Shown: in pieces, positions 27,550 through 36,517 of the stretch | Layout: each line of letters opens with the position of its first letter | Numbering within the stretch: position 1 is the first letter of the stretch | NCBI RefSeq assembly: GCF_018130215.1 | Contig: NZ_JAFCKQ010000019.1 | Location: forward strand, 1-64,000 | DNA length: 64,000 nucleotides | Direction: 5' to 3' | From: Bradyrhizobium jicamae | GTDB lineage: Bacteria; Pseudomonadota; Alphaproteobacteria; Rhizobiales; Xanthobacteraceae | Program-made: the position numbers and the translations under genes | Notes under the pieces: generated by a model | Told to the model about the DNA's origin: nothing | What the model saw: only the letters and a program-made list of their open reading frames with translations | Database searches by the model: none

Positions 27550-30500
27550 CTACTCCGCGGCAGGCGACATCGTGGCTGGCGGCCCCTTCTTGGCCGGCTC
27601 TGATGGATGCTCGCCCGGCGTCAGCTCGTGATCGGCATGCGAGACCACGAGTCGCTTGCCGATGCGCCAGGTCAGGGCGCCGATGTCGTCCATCACCATG
27701 AACATCGCGGGCACGAACACCAGCGACAACATCGTCGAGAACAACAGGCCGCCGATCACCGCGAGCGCCATTGGCGAGCGGAATTCACCGCCGGCGCCGA
27801 AAGCGAGCGCCGACGGCATCATGCCGGCGACCATCGCTACCGTGGTCATCACGATCGGGCGGGCGCGCTTCATGCCGGCGTCGATCATCGCCTCGTCGCG
27901 CCGCTTGCCGTCGCGGATCGCCTCGATCGCAAACTCCACCAGCATGATGGCGTTCTTGGTGACGATGCCCATCAGCATCAGGATGCCGATCCACACCGGC
28001 GTCGTGAGCTGCTTGCCGGTCAGCAGCAGCGCGCCGATCGCACCGCCGATCGAAAGCGGCAGCGAGAACAGGATGGTGATCGGCTGCAGGAAGGTGCCGA
28101 ACAGCAGCACCAGCACCGCATAGACCATCATCAGGCCGGCGGTGATCGCGGTGGCGAAGCCGTCGGACAGCTCGTTGAGGCTTTCGGCGTCGCCCGACGG
28201 GGAGACCTTCACGCCCTTCGGCAGGCTCTTCATGACCGGCAGGTCGTAGATCAGCTTGGTGGCGTCGCCGAGCGCGGCGTTGCCGACGAGGTCTGCGGCG
28301 ACAGTGGCTTGCCGCTCGCGGTCGTAGCGGTTGATGCTGGTCGGCCCCTGGTCGAGCTGGATGTCGGCGACGACGGACAGCGGCACGCCGCCTTTTTCGC
28401 CATGCAAGCCGAGCGGAACCCGCAGCTGTTGCAGCATCTGCAGGTCGCTGCGCGCATTGTCCTCGAGCTGGACGCGGATCGGAACCTGGCGGTCGCCTGC
28501 GTCGAACTTGGCCAATGCCGGCCCGACGTCACCGATGGTGGCGACGCGGATGGTTTGCGACAGGCTTTCGGTCGACACGCCGAGCCGGGCTGCAAGTTCA
28601 GCTCGCGGACGGATGCGAAGTTCCGGTCGATCCAGAGCCGTCTCCGAGATCACGTTGGCGATGATCGGGATCCGTTTCATCTGGATCGCGAGCTCGCTCG
28701 CGACATTGTTGACGATGTTGCTGTCGTTGCCGGTGACGACAAGCGAGATCGCACGCAGGCCGTTCTCGTCGAGGAACCAGAAGCGGATATCGGGAACGTT
28801 CTCCAGCTCCTGGCTGATCGACAGCTCGAGCTCGCGCTGGGTGATCTTGCGATCCTGCTTCGGCGTGTAGTTGATGATCAGCGCCGCGCGGCGAACCTCC
28901 TGGATGCCCGGCGGCACGCGGCCGCCGTCGACGAACACGCTGCGCACCTCGGGCCGCTTGCGCAGGCGTGCGACGATCTCTTCCGTGACCTTCTCGGTAT
29001 AGGCAAGCTGCGAGCCGGGCGGCAGCTCCATCGCGAGCAGTGACCGCGCGGTGTCCTGCGCCGGCAGGAAGCCCTGCGGCAGCAGCGTGATGCTCCAGAT
29101 CGAGGCGGCGAACACCGCAAAGCCGATCAGCACGGTGATGTAGTGATGTTTCACCGACCAGGTGACCAGGCTGTGATAGCCGCGCAGGATGCGGCCGGGC
29201 GGCGGCTCGTCATGCGCCTGGTGCTTGAGGAAGTAGGCGGCCAGCATCGGCGTGACGAAGCGCGCGGCGAGCAGGGAGAAGAACACCTGCACCGACACAG
29301 TGATGCCGAACTGCTTGAAGAACTGGCCGGCAATTCCGGACATGAAGCTGGCAGGCGCGAAGATCGCGATGATCGTGAGCGAGATCGCGATCACCGCAAG
29401 GCCGATCTCGTCGGCGGCTTCCAGCGCCGCACGGTAAGGCGTCTTGCCCATCCGCATGTGGCGGACGATGTTCTCGATCTCGACGATCGCGTCGTCGACC
29501 AGGATGCCGGTCGACAGCGTGATCGCGAGGAACGAGACCAGGTTGAGCGAGAAGCCGAGGATGTCCATCGCCCAGAATGCCGGGAAGATCGACAGCGGCA
29601 GTGACACCGCGGCGATGATCGTGGCCCTGATGTCGCGCAGGAACAGCAGCACGATGATGACGGCGAGGATCGCGCCCTCAAACAGGGTCGAGATCGCGGC
29701 CTCGTAATTGCCCTTGGTGAATTCGACCGAGGTGTCGATCAGCTTGAGGTCGACGTCCGGATAGGCCGTCTTCAGCGCCTCGATGCGCTTCTGCACGGCG
29801 GCCGCGACCACCACGTCGCTGGCGCCCTTGGAACGCTTGATGCCGAGGGCGACCACCGGCTCGCCGTTGAAGCGGGCGAAGGTGCGGCGGTCGGCGATGG
29901 TGTCGGTGACGGTGCCGAGATCGTCGAGCCGCACCTCGCCGCCGCCGAACAGCGGGATCATGGTGCCGGCGAGCTCGTTCAGCGTCTTGGCGCCGGCAAG
30001 CGTCCGGATCGCCTGGTCATTCTTGCCGATCTCGGCGCGGCCGCCGGCGACGTCGACATTGGTGCCGCGCAGAATCTGGCTGACATTGACCGCGGTCAGC
30101 CCGACGGCTTGCAACTTGTCGGGATCGAGCGAGACCAGGATCTCGCGCTCGACACCGCCGATGCGCTCGACTTGCGCAACGCCGCGCACGCCCTGCAGCG
30201 CGCGCTTGACCACGTCGTCGACGAAGTAAGAGAGCTGCTCCGGCGTCTTGCCGGGCGAGATCGCGGCATAGGTCACGATCGGCAGGCCGATCACGTCGAC
30301 GCGCTGGATCAGCGGCTCGGTGACGTTCTGCGGCAGGTTGGCGCGCACCCGGGTGACCGCGTCCTTGACGTCGTTAAGCGCGCGGTCGGTGTTGGTTTCG
30401 AGCGCGAACTGGATGGTCGTGACCGAGAGGCCGTCGGTGATCGAGGAGGAGATGTGGCGCACGCCCTCGACGCCGGACACGCCGTCTTCGATGGTCTTGG

Positions 30501-30696
30501 TGACCTGGGATTCAAGTTCCGAAGGCGCTGCGCCGAACTGCGAGACCGCGACAGAGATCACCGGGATGTCGGCGCTCGGCAGCCGGGTCACCGCGAGCTT
30601 GGTGAACGAGATCCAGCCCAGCGCGAGCAGGATGATCGAGAAGACGATCGAGGGAAGCGGGTTCCGGATCGACCATGCCGAGATGTTCAAAGCCAT
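27550..30696 (-). CDS. RND-family efflux transporter, inner-membrane subunit
   Basis: Proton-driven exporter of 1048 residues with the standard twelve membrane helices and two large periplasmic loops. The N-terminal SIRNPLPSIVFSIILLALG helix, the LPSADIPVISV segment, TGILVDDAIVEIEN in helix 4 (with the proton-relay aspartates) and GIVTKNAIMLVEFA in the second half are all present. The HAE-1-like architecture suggests hydrophobic or amphiphilic substrates rather than metal ions, because the metal-export charge motif is not seen. Its ATG overlaps the adaptor stop (TAATG), showing translational coupling. No outer-membrane channel gene is next to it. Confidence 0.9.
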   Translation of the reverse strand: MALNISAWSIRNPLPSIVFSIILLALGWISFTKLAVTRLPSADIPVISVAVSQFGAAPSELESQVTKTIEDGVSGVEGVRHISSSITDGLSVTTIQFALETNTDRALNDVKDAVTRVRANLPQNVTEPLIQRVDVIGLPIVTYAAISPGKTPEQLSYFVDDVVKRALQGVRGVAQVERIGGVEREILVSLDPDKLQAVGLTAVNVSQILRGTNVDVAGGRAEIGKNDQAIRTLAGAKTLNELAGTMIPLFGGGEVRLDDLGTVTDTIADRRTFARFNGEPVVALGIKRSKGASDVVVAAAVQKRIEALKTAYPDVDLKLIDTSVEFTKGNYEAAISTLFEGAILAVIIVLLFLRDIRATIIAAVSLPLSIFPAFWAMDILGFSLNLVSFLAITLSTGILVDDAIVEIENIVRHMRMGKTPYRAALEAADEIGLAVIAISLTIIAIFAPASFMSGIAGQFFKQFGITVSVQVFFSLLAARFVTPMLAAYFLKHQAHDEPPPGRILRGYHSLVTWSVKHHYITVLIGFAVFAASIWSITLLPQGFLPAQDTARSLLAMELPPGSQLAYTEKVTEEIVARLRKRPEVRSVFVDGGRVPPGIQEVRRAALIINYTPKQDRKITQRELELSISQELENVPDIRFWFLDENGLRAISLVVTGNDSNIVNNVASELAIQMKRIPIIANVISETALDRPELRIRPRAELAARLGVSTESLSQTIRVATIGDVGPALAKFDAGDRQVPIRVQLEDNARSDLQMLQQLRVPLGLHGEKGGVPLSVVADIQLDQGPTSINRYDRERQATVAADLVGNAALGDATKLIYDLPVMKSLPKGVKVSPSGDAESLNELSDGFATAITAGLMMVYAVLVLLFGTFLQPITILFSLPLSIGGAIGALLLTGKQLTTPVWIGILMLMGIVTKNAIMLVEFAIEAIRDGKRRDEAMIDAGMKRARPIVMTTVAMVAGMMPSALAFGAGGEFRSPMALAVIGGLLFSTMLSLVFVPAMFMVMDDIGALTWRIGKRLVVSHADHELTPGEHPSEPAKKGPPATMSPAAE

Positions 30697-31613
30697 TAGC
30701 GTGCCCGCGTGCGATCGAGGTCTTCGGCGAACACGGTCTTGATCTGGTCGCCGTCATGCAGCGAGGTACCAGCATCGGCCACGACGGTTTCGCCGGCGTC
30801 GAGACCATCAAGGATTTCGGTCAAGGTATCGTTGGTCAGACCGACGCGCACCCGGCGCGTCTCGACGGTGTTGCCCTTCACGACCTGCAGCGTGAGGCGG
30901 TCGATCGCGGTGCGCGGCACGGCGACGTTGCAGGAGCGCTTGGCGTCGATATTGGCGCGCGCGAACATGCCGACCTTGAGGGTGGGATTGTTGTTCAGGG
31001 AGATGCGGACATGCCCGAGCTGGGTGGTGCGGTCGATCTGCGGCGAGATCTGGCGGACCTTGCCGACCATGTCGGGCGCGTCGTCCCGGCTGATCCGCAC
31101 GGTGGCGCCGGGATTGAGCTTCAGGAGCTGGAAGCCCGGCACTTCGGCGTCGAGCTCGATCTCGTTGCCAACAGAGATGCGGAACATCGGACCGGCCTGC
31201 GGCGAGGCCGGCGCGCCGACCGCAGTGCGCACCTCGGTGACGAGGCCGGCTGCCGGCGTTCGCAACGAGATCGGCCGGGCGTTGGCTTGAGCGGCCTGCT
31301 GCGGCGGCGGGGTCAGCCGCGCCAGTTCCTGGTTCTCGGCGACCATGTCGCCTTCGCGGACGAGAACGTCGGTGACCCTGGAGCCCTCCTGGTCGACGTT
31401 CACCTGGGCCTCTCGGCGTGGCACGATGAACCCGGTGACGCGGACCATGTCCGAGAAGCAGGCCTGGGTCGATTTCGTCACCACGACCAGGGCCTGGCCC
31501 GGTGTCTCCTTCTCCTCCGGACGGGAGCGATGCTCGAACGTGTAATAGGCGACGCCGAGCGCGACGAAGAAGACGGTTCCGAGTGCGGGCCTGAGGTATT
31601 GGGTAAAGTTCAT
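30696..31613 (-). CDS. RND efflux periplasmic adaptor subunit
   Basis: A 305-residue HlyD/MFP adaptor with one N-terminal membrane helix (about 8-25), two lipoyl half-motifs (VTDVLVREGDMVAENQELARL and TPAAGLVTEV) and a C-terminal beta-barrel with VGLTNDTLTEILDGL. The helical hairpin between the lipoyl halves is short and proline-rich. It precedes and overlaps the pump gene by the TAATG junction. I chose MNFTQYLRP because it leads straight into the membrane helix; upstream codons run through a dispersed repeat and are unlikely to be translated. It is a paralogue of the orphan adaptor at 17875-18756. Confidence 0.85.
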   Translation of the reverse strand: MNFTQYLRPALGTVFFVALGVAYYTFEHRSRPEEKETPGQALVVVTKSTQACFSDMVRVTGFIVPRREAQVNVDQEGSRVTDVLVREGDMVAENQELARLTPPPQQAAQANARPISLRTPAAGLVTEVRTAVGAPASPQAGPMFRISVGNEIELDAEVPGFQLLKLNPGATVRISRDDAPDMVGKVRQISPQIDRTTQLGHVRISLNNNPTLKVGMFARANIDAKRSCNVAVPRTAIDRLTLQVVKGNTVETRRVRVGLTNDTLTEILDGLDAGETVVADAGTSLHDGDQIKTVFAEDLDRTRAR

Positions 31614-31641
31614 CGCCGGATCAATCCAGGACTGGAGCTGC

Positions 31642-31730
31642 CTCCGTTCCGATGGGATCGGAACGGAGCTCTCGATTCTTGTGTTGAGGCGTTTTCTTCG
31701 CGCGGGATCCACTTCGCGTGAAAACGCTTT
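31642..31730. repeat. Dispersed repeat with a CTCCGTTCCGAT hairpin, copy 1
   Basis: CTCCGTTCCGAT and ATCGGAACGGAG form a perfect 12-base stem with loop GGG, followed by a second block GCGTTTTCTTCGCGCGGG and GCGTGAAAACGCT. The same two blocks occur in reverse order and orientation at 48962-49057. It occupies the middle of the 328-base gap upstream of the RND adaptor; the rest holds the OmpA-gene terminator and no recognised gene. Confidence 0.75.
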
Positions 31731-31874
31731 AGCCGCGTCATGTGCATCGGTCGGAAGGTCATCCTGCTCGCCATCTCACTGCTTGAGCATGCGGACGCCA
31801 GGCGCCCATTTCGAAGATCATGCTCTGACGTCATGTGAAGCAGTCACGCAAGGGCTGCCTTTGGGGCTGTCCCA

Positions 31875-31910
31875 AAAGCAAATGCGTCCCGCCAGGGTGC
31901 GGGACGCATT
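31875..31910 (-). terminator. Intrinsic terminator of the OmpA-like gene
   Basis: AATGCGTCCCGC and GCGGGACGCATT form a perfect 12-base stem with a six-base loop. On the minus strand the stem is followed by TTGCTTTTGG, a weak T-run, and it lies 32 bases after the OmpA-like stop. Confidence 0.75.
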
Positions 31911-31941
31911 CTAGCCGCAAAAACAGGCCACGCCACGTCCA

Positions 31942-32595
31942 TCACTTGGACGCGGTCGCCTTGTTTTCCATGTTCACGACCTGCACGCGGCGGTTCACGT
32001 CCGCCATCGGCTGGCTCGGATCCTTCAGCTTGCTCTTGCCATAGCCGACGGTGACGAGATCGCTGCTGGCGATGCCGTATTTGTCGACCAGGTAGCGCTT
32101 GATGGCGTCGGCGCGGCGCTCGGAGAGGCCCTGGTTGTATTCCTCGCCTCCGGCGGCGTCGGTGTGGCCGGCGACCACGAAGGTCGAGCCCTTCAATTCG
32201 GGATTGGTCAGCGCGCGGCCGAGCGCCTGCACCGAGGGCATCGATTTCGCGCTGATATCGGCGGAGTTGTAGTCGAAGTTGATCTCGAGATCGATCTTCG
32301 GCTTGTCCTGGACGATGGTCGCGATCTCCTCGCGCTCGGCGGTTGACAGCGAGCGGGTGGCGCGGCCGCGGACGCTCTGCACGAACTTGGTCTGATCGGC
32401 GTTCAGTGCGGGTGAGGATTGCGGGCCGACCGACAGGCCGCGGGTCAAGGGCTTCTTCTCCGGCGTCAAGGCCCTGACGATCTGGTCCTCGGTGACGTCG
32501 TCGCCGGCGCGCGCGGCCAACATGCCGAACGACAGCGCGGCGGCGACGGTGCTGATGGCAAGGATCGCCGCCAGGTTTCCGGACGGTCTGAACAT
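31942..32595 (-). CDS. OmpA-family C-terminal domain protein
   Basis: A 217-residue protein with an N-terminal signal or anchor segment (about 7-32) and a C-terminal OmpA-like peptidoglycan-binding domain: IDLEINFDYNSADIS, VVAGHTDAAGGEEYNQGLSE and the RRVQV end are the hallmarks. There is no beta-barrel, so it is a periplasmic or membrane-anchored cell-wall-binding protein. AGGAGGGA sits 6 bases before the ATG, deciding the start. It is 148 bases downstream of the caspase/TPR gene on the same strand; co-transcription is possible and would join two envelope-localised proteins. Confidence 0.85.
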   Translation of the reverse strand: MFRPSGNLAAILAISTVAAALSFGMLAARAGDDVTEDQIVRALTPEKKPLTRGLSVGPQSSPALNADQTKFVQSVRGRATRSLSTAEREEIATIVQDKPKIDLEINFDYNSADISAKSMPSVQALGRALTNPELKGSTFVVAGHTDAAGGEEYNQGLSERRADAIKRYLVDKYGIASSDLVTVGYGKSKLKDPSQPMADVNRRVQVVNMENKATASK

Positions 32596-32743
32596 ATCGG
32601 TCCCTCCTGCGCGAGACCCGCGCGGTTCCAATGACCACTCAAATCGACCGCCGGCGCCCGGCGCCGGCGCGCACCCTGTGTTTTAGTCTGCGTGTTCCCG
32701 TCGTGGTTCGAGCAAATGCCGCAGGCAGGGCCTCAAATACGGC

Positions 32744-34279
32744 TCATTGTACACCGTATTCGGCGAATTCCTTCACGATATTGGGGTCCATCGCCTTGGC
32801 GTTGGCGATGTCAAGATCGCCTTCCGCGATCGAGCCGTTGCGCTTTTTGGCGAGGCCCCGGCCATACAGCGATGAGGTCAGCCGCGGGTTGATCTTCAGC
32901 GCGGCATCGAAATCGGTGATGGCGTTCTTGTTCTGCCCGGCCTTCAGGTTCATCAGGCCGCGGCTGTCGAGTGCATCGACGAAATTCGGGCGCAGCCGCA
33001 GCGCCTCGTTGCAATCCTTCAGGGCCGCCTGGAGGTCGCCGATCACGGTGCGGACCCAGCAGCGGTTGTTGTAGGCCTCGACGTCCTTCGGATCCAGCCG
33101 CAGCGAGCCGGTGAAGTCCTTGATCGCGAGATCGTAGGCGCCCTTGCTGGCATAGACCTGGCCGCGCCGGTACAGCGCCGCGCCGTCGTCCGGGTTCTTG
33201 TCAAGCTTCTCGTTCAGGGCCTTGATGGTGGGGTCGTCGCCAAGCGCCACCGTCGGATTGGGAATTGGGGTCGGCGTCGGCTGAATCACCGTCGGCGCCT
33301 GTGGGGGCGGTGGCGGCAGGGCGATCTCGGGCGGCTTGGGTGGCGCTGCCGGTGGAGCGGGTGGTGGCGGTGCAGGGGGCGCCGTCGGGGCCGTGGCGGT
33401 TTGAGTGGGCGGCGCCGGCGGTCGGGCCGGGGTCTGAGCCGGCGGACTCGGCGGAGGCGTGGCGGGCGGCGTCATCGCCACGTCGGCCGGTGGAGGTGCA
33501 GGCGTCGGGCTCGCCGGCGGCGGCGCGCTGCCCGGAATGAAGGAGAAATCCTCGGCCAGCGAGGAGGAGATCCACGGCACCTGCTCCTGGCGCGAGGCGC
33601 GGGTGACGCCGACGCGGGTGCGATTCAGTGTTTCCTCGGCCATCAGGTCGGGGGTGCGGATTTCCTTGAGCAGTTCCCGCACGAACAGGCTGTGATCGCT
33701 GCCATTGTCGGAGACGACCGACGACAGCGCGGCCGAGTACATCACCAAAGTACCGTTGGGGGCGATCACCGGCGCGAGGCCGGCCGAGAAGCTGCGGAAG
33801 CGCCGTTCGAACGGATTGCGCCGCGACGCATCGAGCAGGGCGATCTTCACCCCGGCGCCGCGGTTGTTGATCTCGCCGAGCACGGTCTCCAGGCTGAAAC
33901 CGTCGCGACGCACATCGGCCTCGGTCCAGATCTGCGCATCGACCGGGATCATGTAGCTCTGCCGGTTCGACTGGATGCCGTAACCCGAGAAGAAGATCAG
34001 CGCCACTGAGCCCGGCTTGATCTTGCCATAGAGCTTGTCGAAGGCGCGGCGCATTCCGTCGCCGGTCAGGTTCTCGCCGACATCGACGGTGAAACCGTCG
34101 CGCTTGAGCTCGTCGGCGACATCCCGCGCGTCGTTGATCGGCTCCTTCAACGGCGCGTCGGCATCGGGATATTTGGCGTTGCCGATGACCAGCGCGAAAC
34201 GATCACCGGCGGCAGACGACGGGGCGGGCGCCGCGATCGACAAGATCAGCGTGGCGAGCAGTGCAAGGCGGATTTTCAT
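32744..34279 (-). CDS. Secreted caspase-fold pseudo-peptidase with proline-rich linker and TPR domain
   Basis: A 511-residue protein. A signal peptide (about 1-24) is followed by a caspase p20-like domain (about 26-245), a linker of about 100 residues rich in proline, alanine and threonine (about 250-350), and TPR repeats (about 370-495, NPDDGAALYRRGQVYASKG and similar). The catalytic histidine position is Y100 (FFSGYG) and the cysteine position is S152 (LDASRRNP), so it should be proteolytically inactive, like its paralogue at 16948-17787. The layout suggests a periplasmic scaffold. The start is chosen from the signal peptide; there is no strong ribosome site. It is divergent from the lactonase-like gene. 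Confidence 0.8.
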   Translation of the reverse strand: MKIRLALLATLILSIAAPAPSSAAGDRFALVIGNAKYPDADAPLKEPINDARDVADELKRDGFTVDVGENLTGDGMRRAFDKLYGKIKPGSVALIFFSGYGIQSNRQSYMIPVDAQIWTEADVRRDGFSLETVLGEINNRGAGVKIALLDASRRNPFERRFRSFSAGLAPVIAPNGTLVMYSAALSSVVSDNGSDHSLFVRELLKEIRTPDLMAEETLNRTRVGVTRASRQEQVPWISSSLAEDFSFIPGSAPPPASPTPAPPPADVAMTPPATPPPSPPAQTPARPPAPPTQTATAPTAPPAPPPPAPPAAPPKPPEIALPPPPPQAPTVIQPTPTPIPNPTVALGDDPTIKALNEKLDKNPDDGAALYRRGQVYASKGAYDLAIKDFTGSLRLDPKDVEAYNNRCWVRTVIGDLQAALKDCNEALRLRPNFVDALDSRGLMNLKAGQNKNAITDFDAALKINPRLTSSLYGRGLAKKRNGSIAEGDLDIANAKAMDPNIVKEFAEYGVQ

Positions 34280-34487
34280 GATCGCGGCAACCAACCCAGA
34301 GCGCGGCATTCCAAATCGAATGGCGCCGATTCCAGCTTGCGCCTCGGCGACCTTAACCGAGCGAAAACCCATTATCAAACCGCCTGCATACCCCGTCAAC
34401 CGCATGCCGCGCCGTCGCTAATTGTGACGACGGATCGCATCGCGATCAGGCCGCGTGTCCGTGGTGCAAGTTCGCACAGTCAGCTAA

Positions 34488-34503
34488 TGTGACCGCACTC
34501 ACA
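34488..34503. promoter_or_regulatory. Perfect CRP-consensus box between divergent genes
   Basis: TGTGACCGCACTCACA matches TGTGA-N6-TCACA at all ten conserved bases. It is 112 bases upstream of the lactonase-like gene and 208 bases upstream of the caspase/TPR gene. The rest of this 336-base gap holds nothing else that I recognise. Confidence 0.7.
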
Positions 34504-34615
34504 GAGGCTGTGGCCACCCGCCATGCGCCCTTCGCCCTCGCGCGCGGTTTGACCTTTGCGCGGGGCGATGGCTTGGTGTGTGGTCCGCAAGGCCATTCAA
34601 ACAAGAGCGAAACCG

Positions 34616-35422
34616 ATGGGAAACGCCTACGAGATCTATGCCCTGCGCTATGCGACAATGTCGCCGCGCACGCCACATTTGAACTTCCTGGTGCCTGATC
34701 CGCACGACACCACCGCGCAGGACCTCGACTACTTCGTCTGGCTGATCCGCGGGCCCGGACGCGACATCCTGGTCGACACCGGCTTCAACGCGGAAGAGGC
34801 CAAGGCGCGCGCCCGCAAGCTGACACTTAACCCGGTCGACGCGTTGGCCGGCTTCGGCGTCAGCGCGGATGCGGTCCGCGACGTCATCGTCACCCATCTG
34901 CATTACGATCACGCCGGCAATCTCGATCGCTTTCCGAACGCCAGATTCCATCTGCAGGAGCGCGAGATGAGCTACGCGACCGGTCGCTGCATGTGCAACG
35001 GCATGCTGCGCCATCCATTCTCCGTTGAACATGTCACGCAGATGGTGCGCCATGTCTACGGAGAGCGCGTCACCTTCCATTCCGGCGACGGCGAGATCGC
35101 GCCAGGCATCACCGTGCATCGCGTTGGCGGCCATTCCGACGGCCTGCAGGTGGTGCGGGTCGAGACCGCGCGCGGCCCGGTCGTGCTGGCGTCGGATGCC
35201 GCGCATTATTACGCCAACCTGCACAGGCGCAGCCCGTTTCCGATCGTCTACAATGTCGGCGACATGGCGCAGGGCTGGGAAACGGTCGAGAGGCTTGCCG
35301 GTCATCCGGATCGCTTCATTCCGGGCCACGATCCGATCGTCAGCGAGATCTATCCGCGCGCCAGCGACAAGGTCGATGCGTTCGCCCTGCATCTCGCGCC
35401 GTCACGGTCGTTCGCGAAATAG
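34616..35422 (+). CDS. Metallo-beta-lactamase-fold hydrolase, N-acyl homoserine lactonase-like
   Basis: A 268-residue MBL-fold protein with an intact dinuclear zinc motif H94-x-H96-x-D98-H99 (THLHYDHAGN), a later GGHSDG histidine, and a metal-bridging aspartate in LASDAAHYY. Length and the PHLNFLVPDPH start fit the AttM/AiiA lactonase branch, which opens the lactone ring of acyl-homoserine lactones; related members hydrolyse other lactones, so quorum quenching is only a possibility. It is 57 bases upstream of a 3-hydroxyisobutyrate-type dehydrogenase on the same strand, which suggests a shared catabolic unit. A CRP-like box lies 112 bases upstream. Confidence 0.75.
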   Translation: MGNAYEIYALRYATMSPRTPHLNFLVPDPHDTTAQDLDYFVWLIRGPGRDILVDTGFNAEEAKARARKLTLNPVDALAGFGVSADAVRDVIVTHLHYDHAGNLDRFPNARFHLQEREMSYATGRCMCNGMLRHPFSVEHVTQMVRHVYGERVTFHSGDGEIAPGITVHRVGGHSDGLQVVRVETARGPVVLASDAAHYYANLHRRSPFPIVYNVGDMAQGWETVERLAGHPDRFIPGHDPIVSEIYPRASDKVDAFALHLAPSRSFAK

Positions 35423-35479
35423 TCTCGCCCGTCCGGGCGATCCGGACCAAATCAAGAAACGTCAAGAAGAAGAGTTGAT

Positions 35480-36361
35480 ATGACTGACACCAATACCCTC
35501 GGCTTCATCGGTCTCGGCGTGATGGGCGAGCCGATCTGCCGCAACCTCGTCAGGAAAAGCGGCAAGCGCATCGTCGCATTCGATCTTGCGGCCGAGCCGT
35601 TGCAGCGACTGCGCGCCGACGGCGCCGAGATCGGCCTTTCGGTGGCCGATGTCATCAGGCAGAGCGATCTCCTGTTTCTCTGCCTGCCCAGCGCAAGGCA
35701 TGTCCGCGCGGTGTTCGAGGGCGACGGCATCCTGAAGAATATCAGGAGCGGCCAGGTGGTGGTCGATCTCGGCACCTCCTCGGTCAGCCAGACCCGCGAC
35801 TTCGCCGGGCAATTGCAGGCCAAGGGTGCGGCCTGGGTGGATGCGCCGATCGCACGCACCCGGCAGGCGGCGCAGGATGGCACCCTCAGTGTGATGGTCG
35901 GCGCGTCACATGCGCTGTATGCCGCGATCGAGCCCCTGATCCGCTGCTTCGCCACCGAAGTCACCAATTGCGGCGACGTTGGCGCCGGGCAGGTGACCAA
36001 GATCCTCAACAACATGGTGCTGTTCGAGACGGTGAACGCGCTGGCCGAGGCCGTCGCGGTGGCCAGGCACAATGGGGTCGATCCGAAGCTGCTGCTCGAG
36101 ACGTTGTCGAAGGGCTCCGCCGACAGCTTTGCGCTGCGCAACCACGGCCTGAAGGCGATCGTGCCGGGCGTGTTTCCGGAGCGCGCCTTCTCGACCGAAT
36201 ATGCGCTGAAGGATCTATCCTACGCGCTGGAGCTCGCGGCCGACGCCGGCATCAGGATCCGCGGCGCGGAGCTGATCGGCACGATCCTGCAAGAGGCGAT
36301 CGAGCAGGGATCGAAGGACAATTATTTTCCGGTCATCGCGAAGCATATCGACAGGGCGTGA
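35480..36361 (+). CDS. 3-hydroxyisobutyrate dehydrogenase-family NAD(P) oxidoreductase
   Basis: A 293-residue beta-hydroxyacid dehydrogenase. The N-terminal Rossmann motif is GFIGLGVMGEP, and the catalytic lysine is K174 in GAGQVTKILNNM. The substrate loop reads DAPIARTRQAAQDGTL instead of the common DAPVSGG pattern, so the substrate probably differs from 3-hydroxyisobutyrate. AAGAAGAG precedes the ATG. It follows a lactonase-like hydrolase by 57 bases; hydrolysis of a lactone to a hydroxyacid followed by oxidation is a plausible pair, by inference. It is followed by a dispersed repeat. Confidence 0.8.
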   Translation: MTDTNTLGFIGLGVMGEPICRNLVRKSGKRIVAFDLAAEPLQRLRADGAEIGLSVADVIRQSDLLFLCLPSARHVRAVFEGDGILKNIRSGQVVVDLGTSSVSQTRDFAGQLQAKGAAWVDAPIARTRQAAQDGTLSVMVGASHALYAAIEPLIRCFATEVTNCGDVGAGQVTKILNNMVLFETVNALAEAVAVARHNGVDPKLLLETLSKGSADSFALRNHGLKAIVPGVFPERAFSTEYALKDLSYALELAADAGIRIRGAELIGTILQEAIEQGSKDNYFPVIAKHIDRA

Positions 36362-36395
36362 CGGTCTGCCGTACCGAGCGACGAACCTACTCCGC

Positions 36396-36501
36396 GTGGT
36401 CCCGGCGAAGGCCAGGACCCAGAACCACCACCGCTGATTGTTGCGCTCGCGTCCATGACTCGGGCCGCGGAGTATGGTCCTGGTCTTCGCCGGGACGACA
36501 C
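36396..36501. repeat. Dispersed GTGGTCCCGGCGAAGGCC-type repeat
   Basis: A 106-base element whose ends are inverted copies: GTGGTCCCGGCGAAGGCCAG at the left and CTGGTCTTCGCCGGGACGAC at the right. I recognise the sequence as a frequent intergenic repeat of Bradyrhizobium from memory. It fills the gap between the dehydrogenase and marR stops. Confidence 0.75.
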
Positions 36502-36517
36502 TTGGAAAGAGCGAGGG

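Noticed and set aside
31811..31835. TGTGA-AGCAG-TCACG segment upstream of the RND adaptor as a further CRP box.
   Set aside because: The spacer is five bases instead of six, so it does not fit the CRP geometry.
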